Of a DNA stretch of 33,763 nt, positions 10,201-16,890 are shown in pieces (positions within the stretch are counted from its first letter, which is position 1; each line of letters begins with the position of its first letter). This DNA is from a virus. The notes under the pieces were generated by a model. It was not told where the DNA came from and did not search any database. It was given only the letters and a program-made list of their open reading frames with translations. Made by a program: the position numbers and the translations under genes. Where the stretch lies: positions 1 through 33,763 of IMG/VR virus record IMGVR_UViG_3300042549_010941; one strand, written 5' to 3'.

Positions 10201-11543
10201 ACCAATGAAGTTCCTTCGTTAAGTGATTTATTAGCCAAATCAATCTTTTCCCGGAACAGATCAGTATTTTTAGAAGCAGCACCCAAAACCATTTTGACCT
10301 CATTGTCGTTCAATTTCAGATAGTCTAATACTTTTGCCAATTGGGTAGCATCCAACCCTTTTAATGATTCGGAAAACTGCAGGAAAAATTCAGTAGGATT
10401 GGTATTTAATAAATCTTTTACTTTCTGCTGAGAAACGCCCATCACTTTGGCAAATGCCGGAAAATCTCTTGCAGCAATAGAAATTACTTTACCGTAATTG
10501 TTTCCGGCCAGTTCCGCTTTTAAGCCGGACTCTTCGAAAGCGGCACCAAGTCCTAAAGCTTCAGCTATGGAAGGTTTTAGCGCATCAGGCAACGCACCTA
10601 CTCTAGTGGTAAAAGCGGCCAAATTTTCTTCAGTTGCCGACCCATCAGCTCCAAGATCATTAATTGCAGAACCGACTGCATTAAACGCAACTTCTACGCC
10701 TGCGTTTTTCAGCTCATCATAAAGTCCTTTAATTTTACCAAGTTTATCAGCCACTTCTTCAGCACCACCTTCGAAAGAATCGCCCAAAGCAACCGACGCC
10801 TTGTTCATTACATTGACGAAATCCTTAATTTCTGCCTTAGCAATACCTATCCGCCCTCCTACTTCAGCTATTCCTAAAAGGTCAATCCTTGCGGTTCTGG
10901 TTTGCAATAATCCAAAAGACTTTGTCAAATCGTCGACTTCGTCTTTTGTCATTCCGGTTGTTTTTTGGACGTTTGACTGGGCATCTGCAAGCTTACCGTT
11001 CCAGTCAATCATTTTTTGAAGCGAAAGGACTACACCAGTAAGAACGGCAAGAACTGATGCTCCAAGAGCCGCGTATTTATTGAATCCGTCGGCTAAAGAA
11101 CTTATGGATAAACGGGTTTGGTTAGCGTTACCTCTAAGTTCAGCCATTCTCGCATTTATCGCTGTCAATTGGGTGTTGTACCTTTGGTAGGCTTCGCTTC
11201 CAGGAATCGCATTGCGAAGCTTCATTTTTAATATTGTGGCTTGATCACCGAGCTGCTTAATAGTTAAACCCGTAATTCCGATTTGCTTTTGCAATTCGGC
11301 CATTTTGGTTTTATTGCCGGCAATTTCTTTTGAATTTTCATTGATGGTTTTAGTAAGGTCGCGATATGCTTTGGTGTTTTCTGCACCTTGCTTTTTAAGT
11401 TCCCTTTTCTGCAGTAGCAAAGCTTTGTTTTCCTCAGTAAGCTTTCTGGTTGATTTTTCTAAATCAAAAAGTTCTTTTTGAGCCTCGTTACCATTAACAA
11501 TGATGTTTAGCTTTATGTCTTCGTCGGAAATAACTTTGCCCAT
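7236..11543 (-). CDS. Tail tape measure protein
   Basis: The longest gene in the window (1435 residues from the ATG at 11543). It sets tail length and is ejected with DNA at infection. The N-terminal 140 residues are charged coiled coil. Hydrophobic segments typical of tape measures occur near 155-180, 510-540 and 595-625, and a long Lys/Glu coiled coil spans roughly 840-1080. Another hydrophobic stretch with a Gly/Tyr-rich tail lies near 1230-1290. At about 0.15 nm per residue the tail would be near 215 nm (inference). A TTG six codons upstream lies inside the predicted -7 box, so the ATG is preferred. No lysozyme or peptidase domain was seen. It is preceded by a terminator and a late promoter. 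Confidence 0.92.
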   Translation of the reverse strand: MGKVISDEDIKLNIIVNGNEAQKELFDLEKSTRKLTEENKALLLQKRELKKQGAENTKAYRDLTKTINENSKEIAGNKTKMAELQKQIGITGLTIKQLGDQATILKMKLRNAIPGSEAYQRYNTQLTAINARMAELRGNANQTRLSISSLADGFNKYAALGASVLAVLTGVVLSLQKMIDWNGKLADAQSNVQKTTGMTKDEVDDLTKSFGLLQTRTARIDLLGIAEVGGRIGIAKAEIKDFVNVMNKASVALGDSFEGGAEEVADKLGKIKGLYDELKNAGVEVAFNAVGSAINDLGADGSATEENLAAFTTRVGALPDALKPSIAEALGLGAAFEESGLKAELAGNNYGKVISIAARDFPAFAKVMGVSQQKVKDLLNTNPTEFFLQFSESLKGLDATQLAKVLDYLKLNDNEVKMVLGAASKNTDLFREKIDLANKSLNEGTSLVNEYDIKNNNLAATLERIQKKVVGAFSSETIVNSLSAMAEWIAKVVGASEDLDGSGQKWRNTLAFIAKALAVVTAAMLTNVAWQKLVVLWTTRNTQGNLLYTLGVKARAFAEGVSIVASQAYAATMMLVSGKIRGATQAIRVMTATMMTTPWGLIISLIAAVGVAYIAFSDSVDKATLVQKTLSDVHLEATKSIAAQQKEVETLTKIVKDENIAEGTRIKALERLNELIPDHIGVLTLENIKMLEGTDILKKYTDEIYKNARAKAAQAKFDELARQKLEVEAKSGSEYQSGLGKFMSNITGQGGGLEFKSRKEVEQYVLKTFGEFIGKRKDKTTGVTLINKEKFNLLVDKYINDYGLADKEAELAQIEAQMKALEGDLTKAAIDDLNKSSENTNSIVDIEGIGDKDKTAKKKKYDDSYLESERRFREELYQAYLKGEENRINLMEEGYAKQLALEQLNSGRKIHELEMTNESIKILQEQLNLDLIQAQKDGDNKKVTSIKNQQQLLLEKQVEINDQICHEEELTNLRIGTIQEKAANDEIKRDNEKFDREKVLRQAKHNEALAALGTNAKAREALQREFDANELLEEEKHLKALIEKFNLIVGKGKFDNFDLSLLTPEQVQEFTDEAAKLGLTLSELIDKKNQLSGKSETDELAALGLGGQTDILGFTPDNWDTFFNNLEKGKFGINEMLFAVQGLTNMYQMYANFLAANEQAQLQRFEKSSEAKKTKLKRQLDSGYISQFTYNKQVEKIDKDLAKKKAEIDYNQAKRQRLITAANIVTATAQSIMSIWAQVPKFDFGISAGLLTGMVAALGALQLATVFATPLPAKGYEKGLYPEYVNVTREQDGKQFRPKYVGKLKSGLVSQNSLMVAEGNRPEMVIDNQAWSKISPEVQNALIREIQGIKGFEKGYYKDNVLYSGDTPTPGTDKPNSSDALVEMCLSVIAQNTEAIRELTEKTFEAVVDPDKMRNMKNLKEGIRKYEKLKEKTKK

Positions 11544-11558
11544 GTTCGTATTTTTGAC

Positions 11559-11595
11559 CAATGTTACAACTGGAAAAAGGCAATTTTAAGACATG
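11559..11595 (-). promoter_or_regulatory. Phage late promoter PL-a (tape measure operon)
   Basis: Read on the minus strand, CATGTCTTAAA (11595-11585) is followed by 18 bases and TAACATTG (11566-11559), seven of eight matches to TAnnTTTG. The tape measure ATG begins 15 bases downstream of the box, so the leader would be very short. It sits immediately after a terminator hairpin. It is one of five identically spaced copies. Confidence 0.8.
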
Positions 11596-11596
11596 G

Positions 11597-11623
11597 AAAA
11601 AGCCACTGGAGAAGTGGCTTTTT
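11597..11623 (-). terminator. Terminator between the small tail genes and the tape measure
   Basis: An 11-bp stem, AAAAAGCCACT against AGTGGCTTTTT, with the five-base loop. On the minus strand it ends in TTTTT, directly followed by the late promoter motif. It may act in both directions. It splits the tail genes into two transcripts. Confidence 0.7.
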
Positions 11624-11629
11624 ACAAGG

Positions 11630-12019
11630 TTATAGAATTTGAAATTTACTTTCATCCCACGGATGCGTAATGGTATGATCATCGTCAACAAGCATGCACT
11701 CCTTGCCTAATTTTCGCCACAATGAATCAGGATCGATGATAAAGCCGTTAAAATCTACTTCTGCGATATTGCGTACCAAGGCATCGCACTGGGTATAATG
11801 CACGGCATGCTCTGTAGTGATTTCGTTGCGAAGCAAAGCTTCAAAAACATTTTTATCTGCATACAAGATCTTACCTGTTTTTGGGAATTCAATTTTGAGC
11901 GGTACTAAATTTTCTAAAGGTTCTGAGAAAACTATTTGCAAAGCCTCCGTAAATGATTTGCCATCAATAGTAGTTTTCCCGCCTTGCAGGAATGTAACTA
12001 CGATAGTGACCTTATTCAT
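11630..12019 (-). CDS. Conserved small tail-region protein
   Basis: A 129-residue protein in the slot just upstream of the tape measure, where tail assembly chaperones are usually found. I do not recognise its fold: the first 60 residues look beta-rich and the rest mixed. Its ATG overlaps the end of the upstream gene by eight bases, so translation is probably coupled. The upstream frame is offset by +1 and no slippery heptamer was found in the overlap, so the usual chaperone -1 frameshift is not supported. It is followed by a terminator. Confidence 0.6.
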   Translation of the reverse strand: MNKVTIVVTFLQGGKTTIDGKSFTEALQIVFSEPLENLVPLKIEFPKTGKILYADKNVFEALLRNEITTEHAVHYTQCDALVRNIAEVDFNGFIIDPDSLWRKLGKECMLVDDDHTITHPWDESKFQIL

Positions 12020-12347
12020 ATTGCTCTAACTCAAAGATTGTTTGCTCTACTTGATCCAGCAATAAACGGTTTACATCAAGAACTTTGTCGCGGGTCATTT
12101 TGTGTGCAGCACTTTTAAGTTCGTCCAGAAAGAGCATGAAACTGAGCATCTTTTCTCGCTCGTGTACATCGTCCATTAATTCATGGGATAAGAATATCAA
12201 GAAGAATTTTTTGAAGGTTTTAATTCTTGATTTAATTTCGTGTGCAGGATTTTTGTGGAAGAAACTCACCATCTGAATTGCACTCTCTAAGCTATCTTGA
12301 ATTTTTTCAAGAGCCACTTTTTCTTTTTTTAATTTTTCTTTTTGCAT
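12012..12347 (-). CDS. Helical protein, tail-assembly-chaperone-like by position
   Basis: A 111-residue, Lys/Glu-rich all-helical protein. I use the ATG at 12347 (MQKEKLKK); a TTG further upstream would extend it by 18 residues that look non-coding. The middle part (FLSHELMDDVHEREKM) resembles the small protein at 13446-13619 (LETEHMDDINHRKEF), so the two appear to be paralogues separated by a moron. Position before the tape measure suggests a tail chaperone, but no family was identified. It overlaps the next gene by eight bases. Confidence 0.6.
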   Translation of the reverse strand: MQKEKLKKEKVALEKIQDSLESAIQMVSFFHKNPAHEIKSRIKTFKKFFLIFLSHELMDDVHEREKMLSFMLFLDELKSAAHKMTRDKVLDVNRLLLDQVEQTIFELEQYE

Positions 12348-12410
12348 ACTAGAAAATATTAAACGCACGAAACCCTCACTGTAGGTGTGCAAAACATTCA
12401 AAGGAATGAG

Positions 12411-12452
12411 TTAGGGCAGTTTCCTGCTCCTTCACCGTGGCGAGGGAATCGC
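12411..12452 (-). other. Possible structured 5' leader of the tail operon
   Basis: On the minus strand two small hairpins follow each other: GCGA-TTCCC-TCGC (12452-12440) and GCAG-GAAA-CTGC (12427-12416). TTCC in loop 1 can pair with GGAA at loop 2, which suggests a kissing-loop fold. It lies in the long untranslated stretch between the promoter box at 12511 and the ATG at 12347. I matched it to no known riboswitch. Confidence 0.25.
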
Positions 12453-12510
12453 TATTTGTTAATTAAAAAGTAAGGATTGCTCCTTTGTAATGTTTTGCTC
12501 AGCAAACGTA

Positions 12511-12518
12511 CAAATATA
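12511..12518 (-). promoter_or_regulatory. Promoter -7 box for the small tail genes
   Basis: TATATTTG on the minus strand is a perfect TAnnTTTG. It lies right after the moron terminator and would restart transcription into the tail genes, with a leader of roughly 160 bases. The CATGTCTTAAA element is missing; only a weak resemblance (CACATCTTTTT) at the wrong spacing is present. Confidence 0.5.
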
Positions 12519-12530
12519 AATTGTATTTCC

Positions 12531-12560
12531 AAAAAAAAAGATGTGCAAATGCACATCTTT
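12531..12560 (-). terminator. Terminator of the first moron gene
   Basis: A perfect 10-bp stem AAAGATGTGC/GCACATCTTT with a four-base loop. On the minus strand it is followed by nine Ts. It lies 30 bases beyond the stop of the membrane protein gene and is a classic rho-independent terminator. Confidence 0.88.
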
Positions 12561-12591
12561 GTAAAATTGTGTTGTTTTAATAATATATTTA

Positions 12592-13401
12592 TTATCTAAC
12601 TTCCTCAGAAAGTATACTAATGAGCTTCCAGTTTTCAATATCGACATCAATACCTCCCGTATATCCTAAACGGACTTTATAAATGAATTCAGATTCTACA
12701 CCAAAGGCATTTTTTGCGCCAACTTTTCTCAAAATAGTATAAGAGCCGTCAGAATTATTTTCAACCGAACAATCAAACATTGAAAAATCAGCACTTTTAG
12801 GATAATTAAGATCTTGTTTTATAAAATTTTTTGACATTTCACAAACTATATCTGAAGATTGGTAAGAAGGCTTTCTTCTTGAATCCATATCTTCTTTTGA
12901 ATAAGGCTCACACACTTTCATTCCGTACATTATAACCATGTCTTCAAAATACGGTTGTTTGGAAATTGATTTTATGTAGTTTTTCAATTCTTTTCCACTT
13001 AATTTCATAGTCTTGTGAAATACACTACAAAAATCCTTGTCTTTGAATATTTCTGAATCCATAAGAGTTTTGAATTCTTTAAATTGAACATCTGAAAATT
13101 CGGCATCAGTTTTAAAACCAAGCGAACTTAAATATTTTTGTTGGTCAGTAAGAACTATCGGCTCTTCATCCACAACTATTTCTTCTATAGATGTAATTTC
13201 AGATTCATCAATTTTTACTTTTTTATCAAATACACCTGCATTAATAAGAATAACACCGACTAAGATGAAAAGCATCATATAATTCAAAGCTTTACTAACT
13301 TTTTCTTCTCCTAATCTTTTATTTTCTGGAGTATTTCGATTAACATAAGATAAAATAAAAGAAATAAGGAAGCATACAGCGATAAAAATAAAAGTAATCA
13401 T
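12592..13401 (-). CDS. Moron-like two-helix membrane protein with a C-terminal periplasmic or cytosolic domain
   Basis: A 269-residue protein with two hydrophobic helices (about 1-19 and 38-57), then an acidic linker and a soluble domain with several Cys. The C-terminal part (CEMSKNFIKQDLNYPKSADFS, then Y-x-V and N-A-F-G-x-x-S elements) resembles a domain recurring in small membrane proteins with a 'SPSTAKF' signature; that likeness is from memory. It has its own promoter-like box and terminator and interrupts the late genes between two paralogous small genes. It has no evident virion role, so lysogenic conversion or superinfection exclusion is my inference. It is also more AT-rich than its neighbours. 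Confidence 0.7.
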   Translation of the reverse strand: MITFIFIAVCFLISFILSYVNRNTPENKRLGEEKVSKALNYMMLFILVGVILINAGVFDKKVKIDESEITSIEEIVVDEEPIVLTDQQKYLSSLGFKTDAEFSDVQFKEFKTLMDSEIFKDKDFCSVFHKTMKLSGKELKNYIKSISKQPYFEDMVIMYGMKVCEPYSKEDMDSRRKPSYQSSDIVCEMSKNFIKQDLNYPKSADFSMFDCSVENNSDGSYTILRKVGAKNAFGVESEFIYKVRLGYTGGIDVDIENWKLISILSEEVR

Positions 13402-13425
13402 AATATGTCTGTTTTTAGTGAACTG

Positions 13426-13433
13426 TAAATATA
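13426..13433 (-). promoter_or_regulatory. Possible -7 box of the moron gene
   Basis: TATATTTA on the minus strand (seven of eight matches to TAnnTTTG) lies about 25 bases upstream of the ATG at 13401, directly after the terminator of the upstream operon. No clear -33 TTG is present. Confidence 0.4.
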
Positions 13434-13455
13434 AAAAAAAGAGGCTTACACCTCT
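13432..13455 (-). terminator. Terminator ending the portal/head-completion operon
   Basis: Stem AGAGG/CCTCT with a six-base loop, followed on the minus strand by eight Ts. The stop codon of the small gene at 13446 lies inside the loop. The short stem makes it moderate in strength. Confidence 0.65.
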
Positions 13456-13619
13456 CTTTTCTTAGATAAATTTTCGACGGTCAGTAAAACGGATTGAAAT
13501 TCTTTTCGATGGTTGATGTCGTCCATGTGTTCGGTCTCGAGTAAAACTAAATACCAGAATCGCAATACTTTTTTGGCTCTTTTTAGGGCTCGCATTTCAG
13601 GCGTCTTAATTGTCTTCAT
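13446..13619 (-). CDS. Small helical protein, paralogue of the protein at 12012-12347
   Basis: A 57-residue basic protein (ATG at 13619; a more upstream start would add 15 Asn-rich residues). The segment EHMDDINHRKEFQSVLL lines up with ELMDDVHEREKMLSFML in the gene at 12012-12347, with conserved hydrophobic spacing before and after. It is the last gene before the operon terminator. Function unknown; it may be a truncated duplicate or one of a pair of small tail-assembly proteins. Confidence 0.5.
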   Translation of the reverse strand: MKTIKTPEMRALKRAKKVLRFWYLVLLETEHMDDINHRKEFQSVLLTVENLSKKREV

Positions 13620-13672
13620 GTGATTGGTTTTGTTATTGTTTAATAATTTATAACTAACATTCATGCAGTTTA

Positions 13673-14071
13673 TTACAAGCCCTTAAAACTATCTATTTCA
13701 AGTTGTTTCATTTCGGCAATTACGGCATCGGTAAAACCAAATGACAGCTCGCGGATGATGTTATTTAAGCTTCCGTAGATTTTGCGGTTGTGGGTATTGG
13801 AAGACTTTTTCTTTATTTTACCTTGCTTAGTTTCGCGCGATCGCATATCTACAAAACGGTGTTTTTTTGTGTGCCGGTACTCAAGGTTATTGCCGGAACC
13901 AATAACGGCAAAGTTCTTCTTTTTCCAAAAATCGGAAGAATATCCACCTGCAGTAATTGTTTGATCAATGCGCTGGTTGAGTTCCTGGCTTTCCTTTTGC
14001 AAGGTTTCACGGATAAAACGGCCTTCGAGTATGGCACGGGAAGTATCGTTACGGTTTTGTCTCAGGCTCAT
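13673..14071 (-). CDS. Head-tail completion protein candidate
   Basis: A 132-residue basic protein between connector genes and tail genes. A basic central segment (about 65-95, RHTKKHRF and KQGKIKKKSSNTHNRK) precedes a helical C-terminus. By position it fits a neck, tail-completion or tail-terminator protein, but I recognise no family motif. Its start overlaps the 3' end of the HTH gene by 23 bases. Confidence 0.5.
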   Translation of the reverse strand: MSLRQNRNDTSRAILEGRFIRETLQKESQELNQRIDQTITAGGYSSDFWKKKNFAVIGSGNNLEYRHTKKHRFVDMRSRETKQGKIKKKSSNTHNRKIYGSLNNIIRELSFGFTDAVIAEMKQLEIDSFKGL

Positions 14072-14246
14072 TTTTGGTTATGGTTATGGCATCAATTTTT
14101 AAAAGAAAAGCAATTTTTTCGCCTAATGAAAGTCGCGGACGATTGCGGTAGTTATAAATTACTTGTCTCGTAAGTTCGGCTTTCTTTTCAATTCCTTTAA
14201 TTTGTATTTGTTCCTGGAATAAATTGTCGATTTGGTCTTCGTTCAT
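14049..14246 (-). CDS. Small HTH DNA-binding protein
   Basis: A 65-residue protein whose segment AELTRQVIYNYRNRPRLSLGEKIAFLL has the spacing of an XRE-type helix-turn-helix, with a recognition helix around RQVIYNYRN. It has a perfect TAnnTTTG box just upstream, unlike its neighbours, so it may be expressed separately from the late operon, perhaps in the lysogen. It could be a regulator or a DNA-binding structural helper. It overlaps the next gene by 23 bases. Confidence 0.55.
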   Translation of the reverse strand: MNEDQIDNLFQEQIQIKGIEKKAELTRQVIYNYRNRPRLSLGEKIAFLLKIDAITITKNEPETKP

Positions 14247-14264
14247 GGTTGTTTAATTTGTAAA

Positions 14265-14272
14265 CAAAGATA
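14265..14272 (-). promoter_or_regulatory. Promoter -7 box for the HTH gene
   Basis: TATCTTTG on the minus strand, a perfect TAnnTTTG, 18 bases before the ATG at 14246. No TTG stands at the expected -33 place. It is an internal promoter within the head operon if real. Confidence 0.4.
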
Positions 14273-14279
14273 CGACTAT

Positions 14280-14738
14280 TTAATATAACTTATTTTTGAT
14301 TGAATAATTTATTTCGTAACCATCGCAACTATTTAGTGCCCAAATTGGATCGGCTTTAATGGATGGCACTTGCAAGAACTTCATAAGTCCGCATGTCTGC
14401 ATGATATCTGATTTGTCATCGAGCATTTTTTTGATTATCTTTTTTGTCATGCTTTGCGCAAGTTTCATTTTTAACAGAAATTCCGCACTTCCATCGTTTC
14501 GGTCGATTTTATTTAAAACAAGCCACAGCATAAAATCAGTACACATTGCGACATCAGCGTTAGTTCCATCTATCTGATGCGATGGGATAAAAGCTACGAG
14601 AATGGTTTCTCCAGGACTGAGTTCTGCAAGTTCCTTAGACAGCTGACTGTCATCGACAACGATTGTGGTTTTTTTGATTTCTGGAATAGCTGTTTTCAGC
14701 GTTTCTGCGTAATCCTGTACTTTTTGAATGTCTATCAT
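14280..14738 (-). CDS. Hypothetical head-tail junction protein
   Basis: A 152-residue soluble alpha/beta protein that I do not recognise. It lies between connector-type genes and the small HTH gene, in the region where neck and tail-terminator proteins are found. There are two Cys near the C-terminus but no catalytic motif, signal peptide or membrane segment. It starts three bases after the stop of the upstream gene, so it is part of the same operon. Confidence 0.55.
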   Translation of the reverse strand: MIDIQKVQDYAETLKTAIPEIKKTTIVVDDSQLSKELAELSPGETILVAFIPSHQIDGTNADVAMCTDFMLWLVLNKIDRNDGSAEFLLKMKLAQSMTKKIIKKMLDDKSDIMQTCGLMKFLQVPSIKADPIWALNSCDGYEINYSIKNKLY

Positions 14739-14741
14739 CGA

Positions 14742-15614
14742 TTAGGTTTTAGAGTTGGCTTCTTGATCTGCGTTTCGCTTGGTAATGTCGTACAGGCGTA
14801 AGATGACGTCCCAAAAATTAGCGTTTCTGGTTTCTTTGAGGTTTCCAAACACTTGACTTTCGGCCATTGCAAATAAGACGGACCGCATACCTAGTCCAGG
14901 TATTTTACTTTCTTTAGTTTTAGTTTTTGGCGCTGAAAACAATATCGATAAATCGATTTCCTTTCCTTCGATGAATAATACTGCAGTAGATAGATATTTT
15001 TGGAATGATGCGAAAAATAGATAGCATCCATAAACGATGCCCTTGTCTTGGTGCCGGAAAAAGCGCTGCCGTTTTGCAACCTTATTTTCATTATAAGGCG
15101 CTCTATAATCATTTGTGATCGCAAAGAAAACGGTACGTTTACGATACAATATCGCTAGCAGCTTGAACAAGTATTCAGTTTCTCCGGTATCATTGAAATC
15201 AATAAAGGCTTCGAGAGCATCAAGGTATTCGCCAAAAGTGACGTTATTGAATTCGTCAGCTGGTCCGTAATAATTTCGCAATCCTCCCCGAAATTTAGGT
15301 ATCGGGTTATGAATATAAAATTGCTTGATTACCTTCTGATCAGTCGCACTGTCAACTTCGAAAAAAGTATCTATCAACTGTGAATATTGGTAGATATTGC
15401 AGGCTTTTTCTTCATCGTAGCGGTTTTTATTGACGGCTTTCATGTTTAAAAGCCGATAAAATGCTGTGATTTGCAACTCATGGTAACTCATTGCTTCAAA
15501 CTGATATTGAAAAATAAGCTTTGACATTTCGATGTACTGCAGCGGGTCACATTCCGACAAGTCGGCCGGAATGTAACGCTTCATTTTCTTTTGCTGGAAT
15601 TCTATTAAATGCAT
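14742..15614 (-). CDS. Conserved phage head-region protein of unknown function
   Basis: A 290-residue, aromatic-rich helical protein in the portal-to-tail interval. No known domain was recognised. The ATG at 15614 overlaps the end of the upstream gene by ten bases; a second Met ten codons later (MKRYIPADL) is an alternative start. No membrane segment is convincing, although residues 190-215 are hydrophobic. Likely a structural or assembly factor, by position only. Confidence 0.5.
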   Translation of the reverse strand: MHLIEFQQKKMKRYIPADLSECDPLQYIEMSKLIFQYQFEAMSYHELQITAFYRLLNMKAVNKNRYDEEKACNIYQYSQLIDTFFEVDSATDQKVIKQFYIHNPIPKFRGGLRNYYGPADEFNNVTFGEYLDALEAFIDFNDTGETEYLFKLLAILYRKRTVFFAITNDYRAPYNENKVAKRQRFFRHQDKGIVYGCYLFFASFQKYLSTAVLFIEGKEIDLSILFSAPKTKTKESKIPGLGMRSVLFAMAESQVFGNLKETRNANFWDVILRLYDITKRNADQEANSKT

Positions 15615-15931
15615 TTTAGTATCAAATCATCTGTTATGTACATATCTACCTTGTCCATTCTAAATTTAAACTTTGCATGAATCTTCGCTTTCAGTTCTGC
15701 ATCGTTTAGAGTTGTGTAGGGTATGTATTCCGATTTTGAATCGTAACCTAGTTTTTTGCGCATGTAATCCTTTATTTCATGCTCGAGTTCTACTTGTGCT
15801 TCTCTCTTCTTAGCCACTACATCGGCAAGTTTTTCAATAACATCATCGTATATTTCTTGACGTTTCTTGAATTGTTTTCTTCGCATTAGGCGAAGAATCC
15901 ATTGGTAAAGTAATTTGAATGGGTTTTTCAT
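15605..15931 (-). CDS. Small basic helical protein
   Basis: A 108-residue protein with a very basic, amphipathic N-terminus (KNPFKLLYQWILRLMRRKQFKK in two short stretches) followed by a Glu/Lys coiled-coil region to about residue 60. Function is unknown. It lies between the DUF6712-like connector gene and the 290-residue protein, with a ten-base overlap at its 3' end. A packaging accessory or membrane-associated role cannot be distinguished. Confidence 0.5.
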   Translation of the reverse strand: MKNPFKLLYQWILRLMRRKQFKKRQEIYDDVIEKLADVVAKKREAQVELEHEIKDYMRKKLGYDSKSEYIPYTTLNDAELKAKIHAKFKFRMDKVDMYITDDLILKCI

Positions 15932-15943
15932 TTGGTTTGAGTT

Positions 15944-16888
15944 TTAGCAATCGACGAAGTTATCGTCTGGGTTAAAGTTTGGTGTTAATGGTTGGTAAGG
16001 CGTCGCGGGAACAGCTGGTACTTTTACGTATTCTTCAATTTTAATAAATGCTGTTTTAGCATCTTTTTGGAAGCGTTGAGACAAAGCTTCAGCTGCGTTT
16101 CCAACGGCTGCCACTCGTGCACTGGTTGTAAGCCGTGATGTGTCCGCCATCTGAAGAAGTCCTTCAGGGAATAATTGTGCAGAAAGGCGCGGAATAGCCC
16201 ATGAAAGTGATTCGAAAACCAAAGCTTCACGGATTACTGATAATAGGTTCTGGTCAAGGTTAGACGCGTCGGTCTTTAATCCTTCTTTCAACGCTGTGAA
16301 TTTATCAGAACCTATTCGAGGAAGGATTTGATCGTATTCCGCTTTCCTAATGCCTCCAGCCAGTTTTAAGAAAAGCAGCCTAGATGAACCAATAGGGAAA
16401 TATTGTTCAAACTCATCTACATTTCTGATGAAGAGATTGTGGGTAGCTTTGTAAGCATCAGTATCCTTCCATTCAGTTACGTTTTTATCCAAAAAGGTAA
16501 TTAGCGAGTCAACCGATTTGTAATATTTACGCTCTAGTTCACGGTCGGAACGTTCAATTTGCCATTCAAAAGCAATACGCTGATTGTCTTCGATACGGTT
16601 ATTTCGACCGTTGGGAGTGTGGCCTAAATCGCTTCCCTTTGCTGAAGTTCGGTAGGCATCTAAAGCGATGGGATATTGAACACGTTCCAGAAAGTATTTT
16701 TTATCATCATCTGAGGAACTGGATTCGTAAATCTCTACAACGCTTTCATAAATTGGTTCGCCAATAATTTTAATCAGGTCATATGTTGCCTCTACAAGAT
16801 CAGGCTTAAGCGCTATAAATTTATAATCGCCGTCTAAGAATCCTAAGATATCCCTGAATTTAGTTTGCTCGTTAAATAATAGCTTCAT
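15944..16888 (-). CDS. Head-tail connector candidate (DUF6712-like)
   Basis: A 314-residue, mainly helical protein directly after the portal gene, where connector/adaptor proteins lie. The N-terminus and overall layout remind me of the DUF6712 family that accompanies portal genes in Bacteroidota phages, but I could not confirm this. Acidic repeats near residue 56 (SSSSDDDKK) suggest a flexible loop. No membrane or catalytic features. It starts two bases after the portal stop. Confidence 0.55.
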   Translation of the reverse strand: MKLLFNEQTKFRDILGFLDGDYKFIALKPDLVEATYDLIKIIGEPIYESVVEIYESSSSDDDKKYFLERVQYPIALDAYRTSAKGSDLGHTPNGRNNRIEDNQRIAFEWQIERSDRELERKYYKSVDSLITFLDKNVTEWKDTDAYKATHNLFIRNVDEFEQYFPIGSSRLLFLKLAGGIRKAEYDQILPRIGSDKFTALKEGLKTDASNLDQNLLSVIREALVFESLSWAIPRLSAQLFPEGLLQMADTSRLTTSARVAAVGNAAEALSQRFQKDAKTAFIKIEEYVKVPAVPATPYQPLTPNFNPDDNFVDC

Positions 16889-16890
16889 GA

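Noticed and set aside
11544-11561. TTG start codons upstream of the tape measure, portal-leader and holin genes
   Set aside because: At 11561 and 18563 the TTG falls in the predicted -7 box, and at 32474 it lies close to the predicted transcript start; good ATGs follow in each case.
12012-12019. A tail-chaperone programmed frameshift between the two small tail genes
   Set aside because: The second frame is +1 to the first, no slippery heptamer is present near the overlap, and the second gene has its own ATG.
12511-12545. The TATATTTG box before the small tail genes as a sixth late promoter
   Set aside because: The sequence upstream (CACATCTTTTT) matches only about half of CATGTCTTAAA, is spaced 16 not 18 bases away, and is part of the moron terminator. 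It is kept as an ordinary -7 box only.
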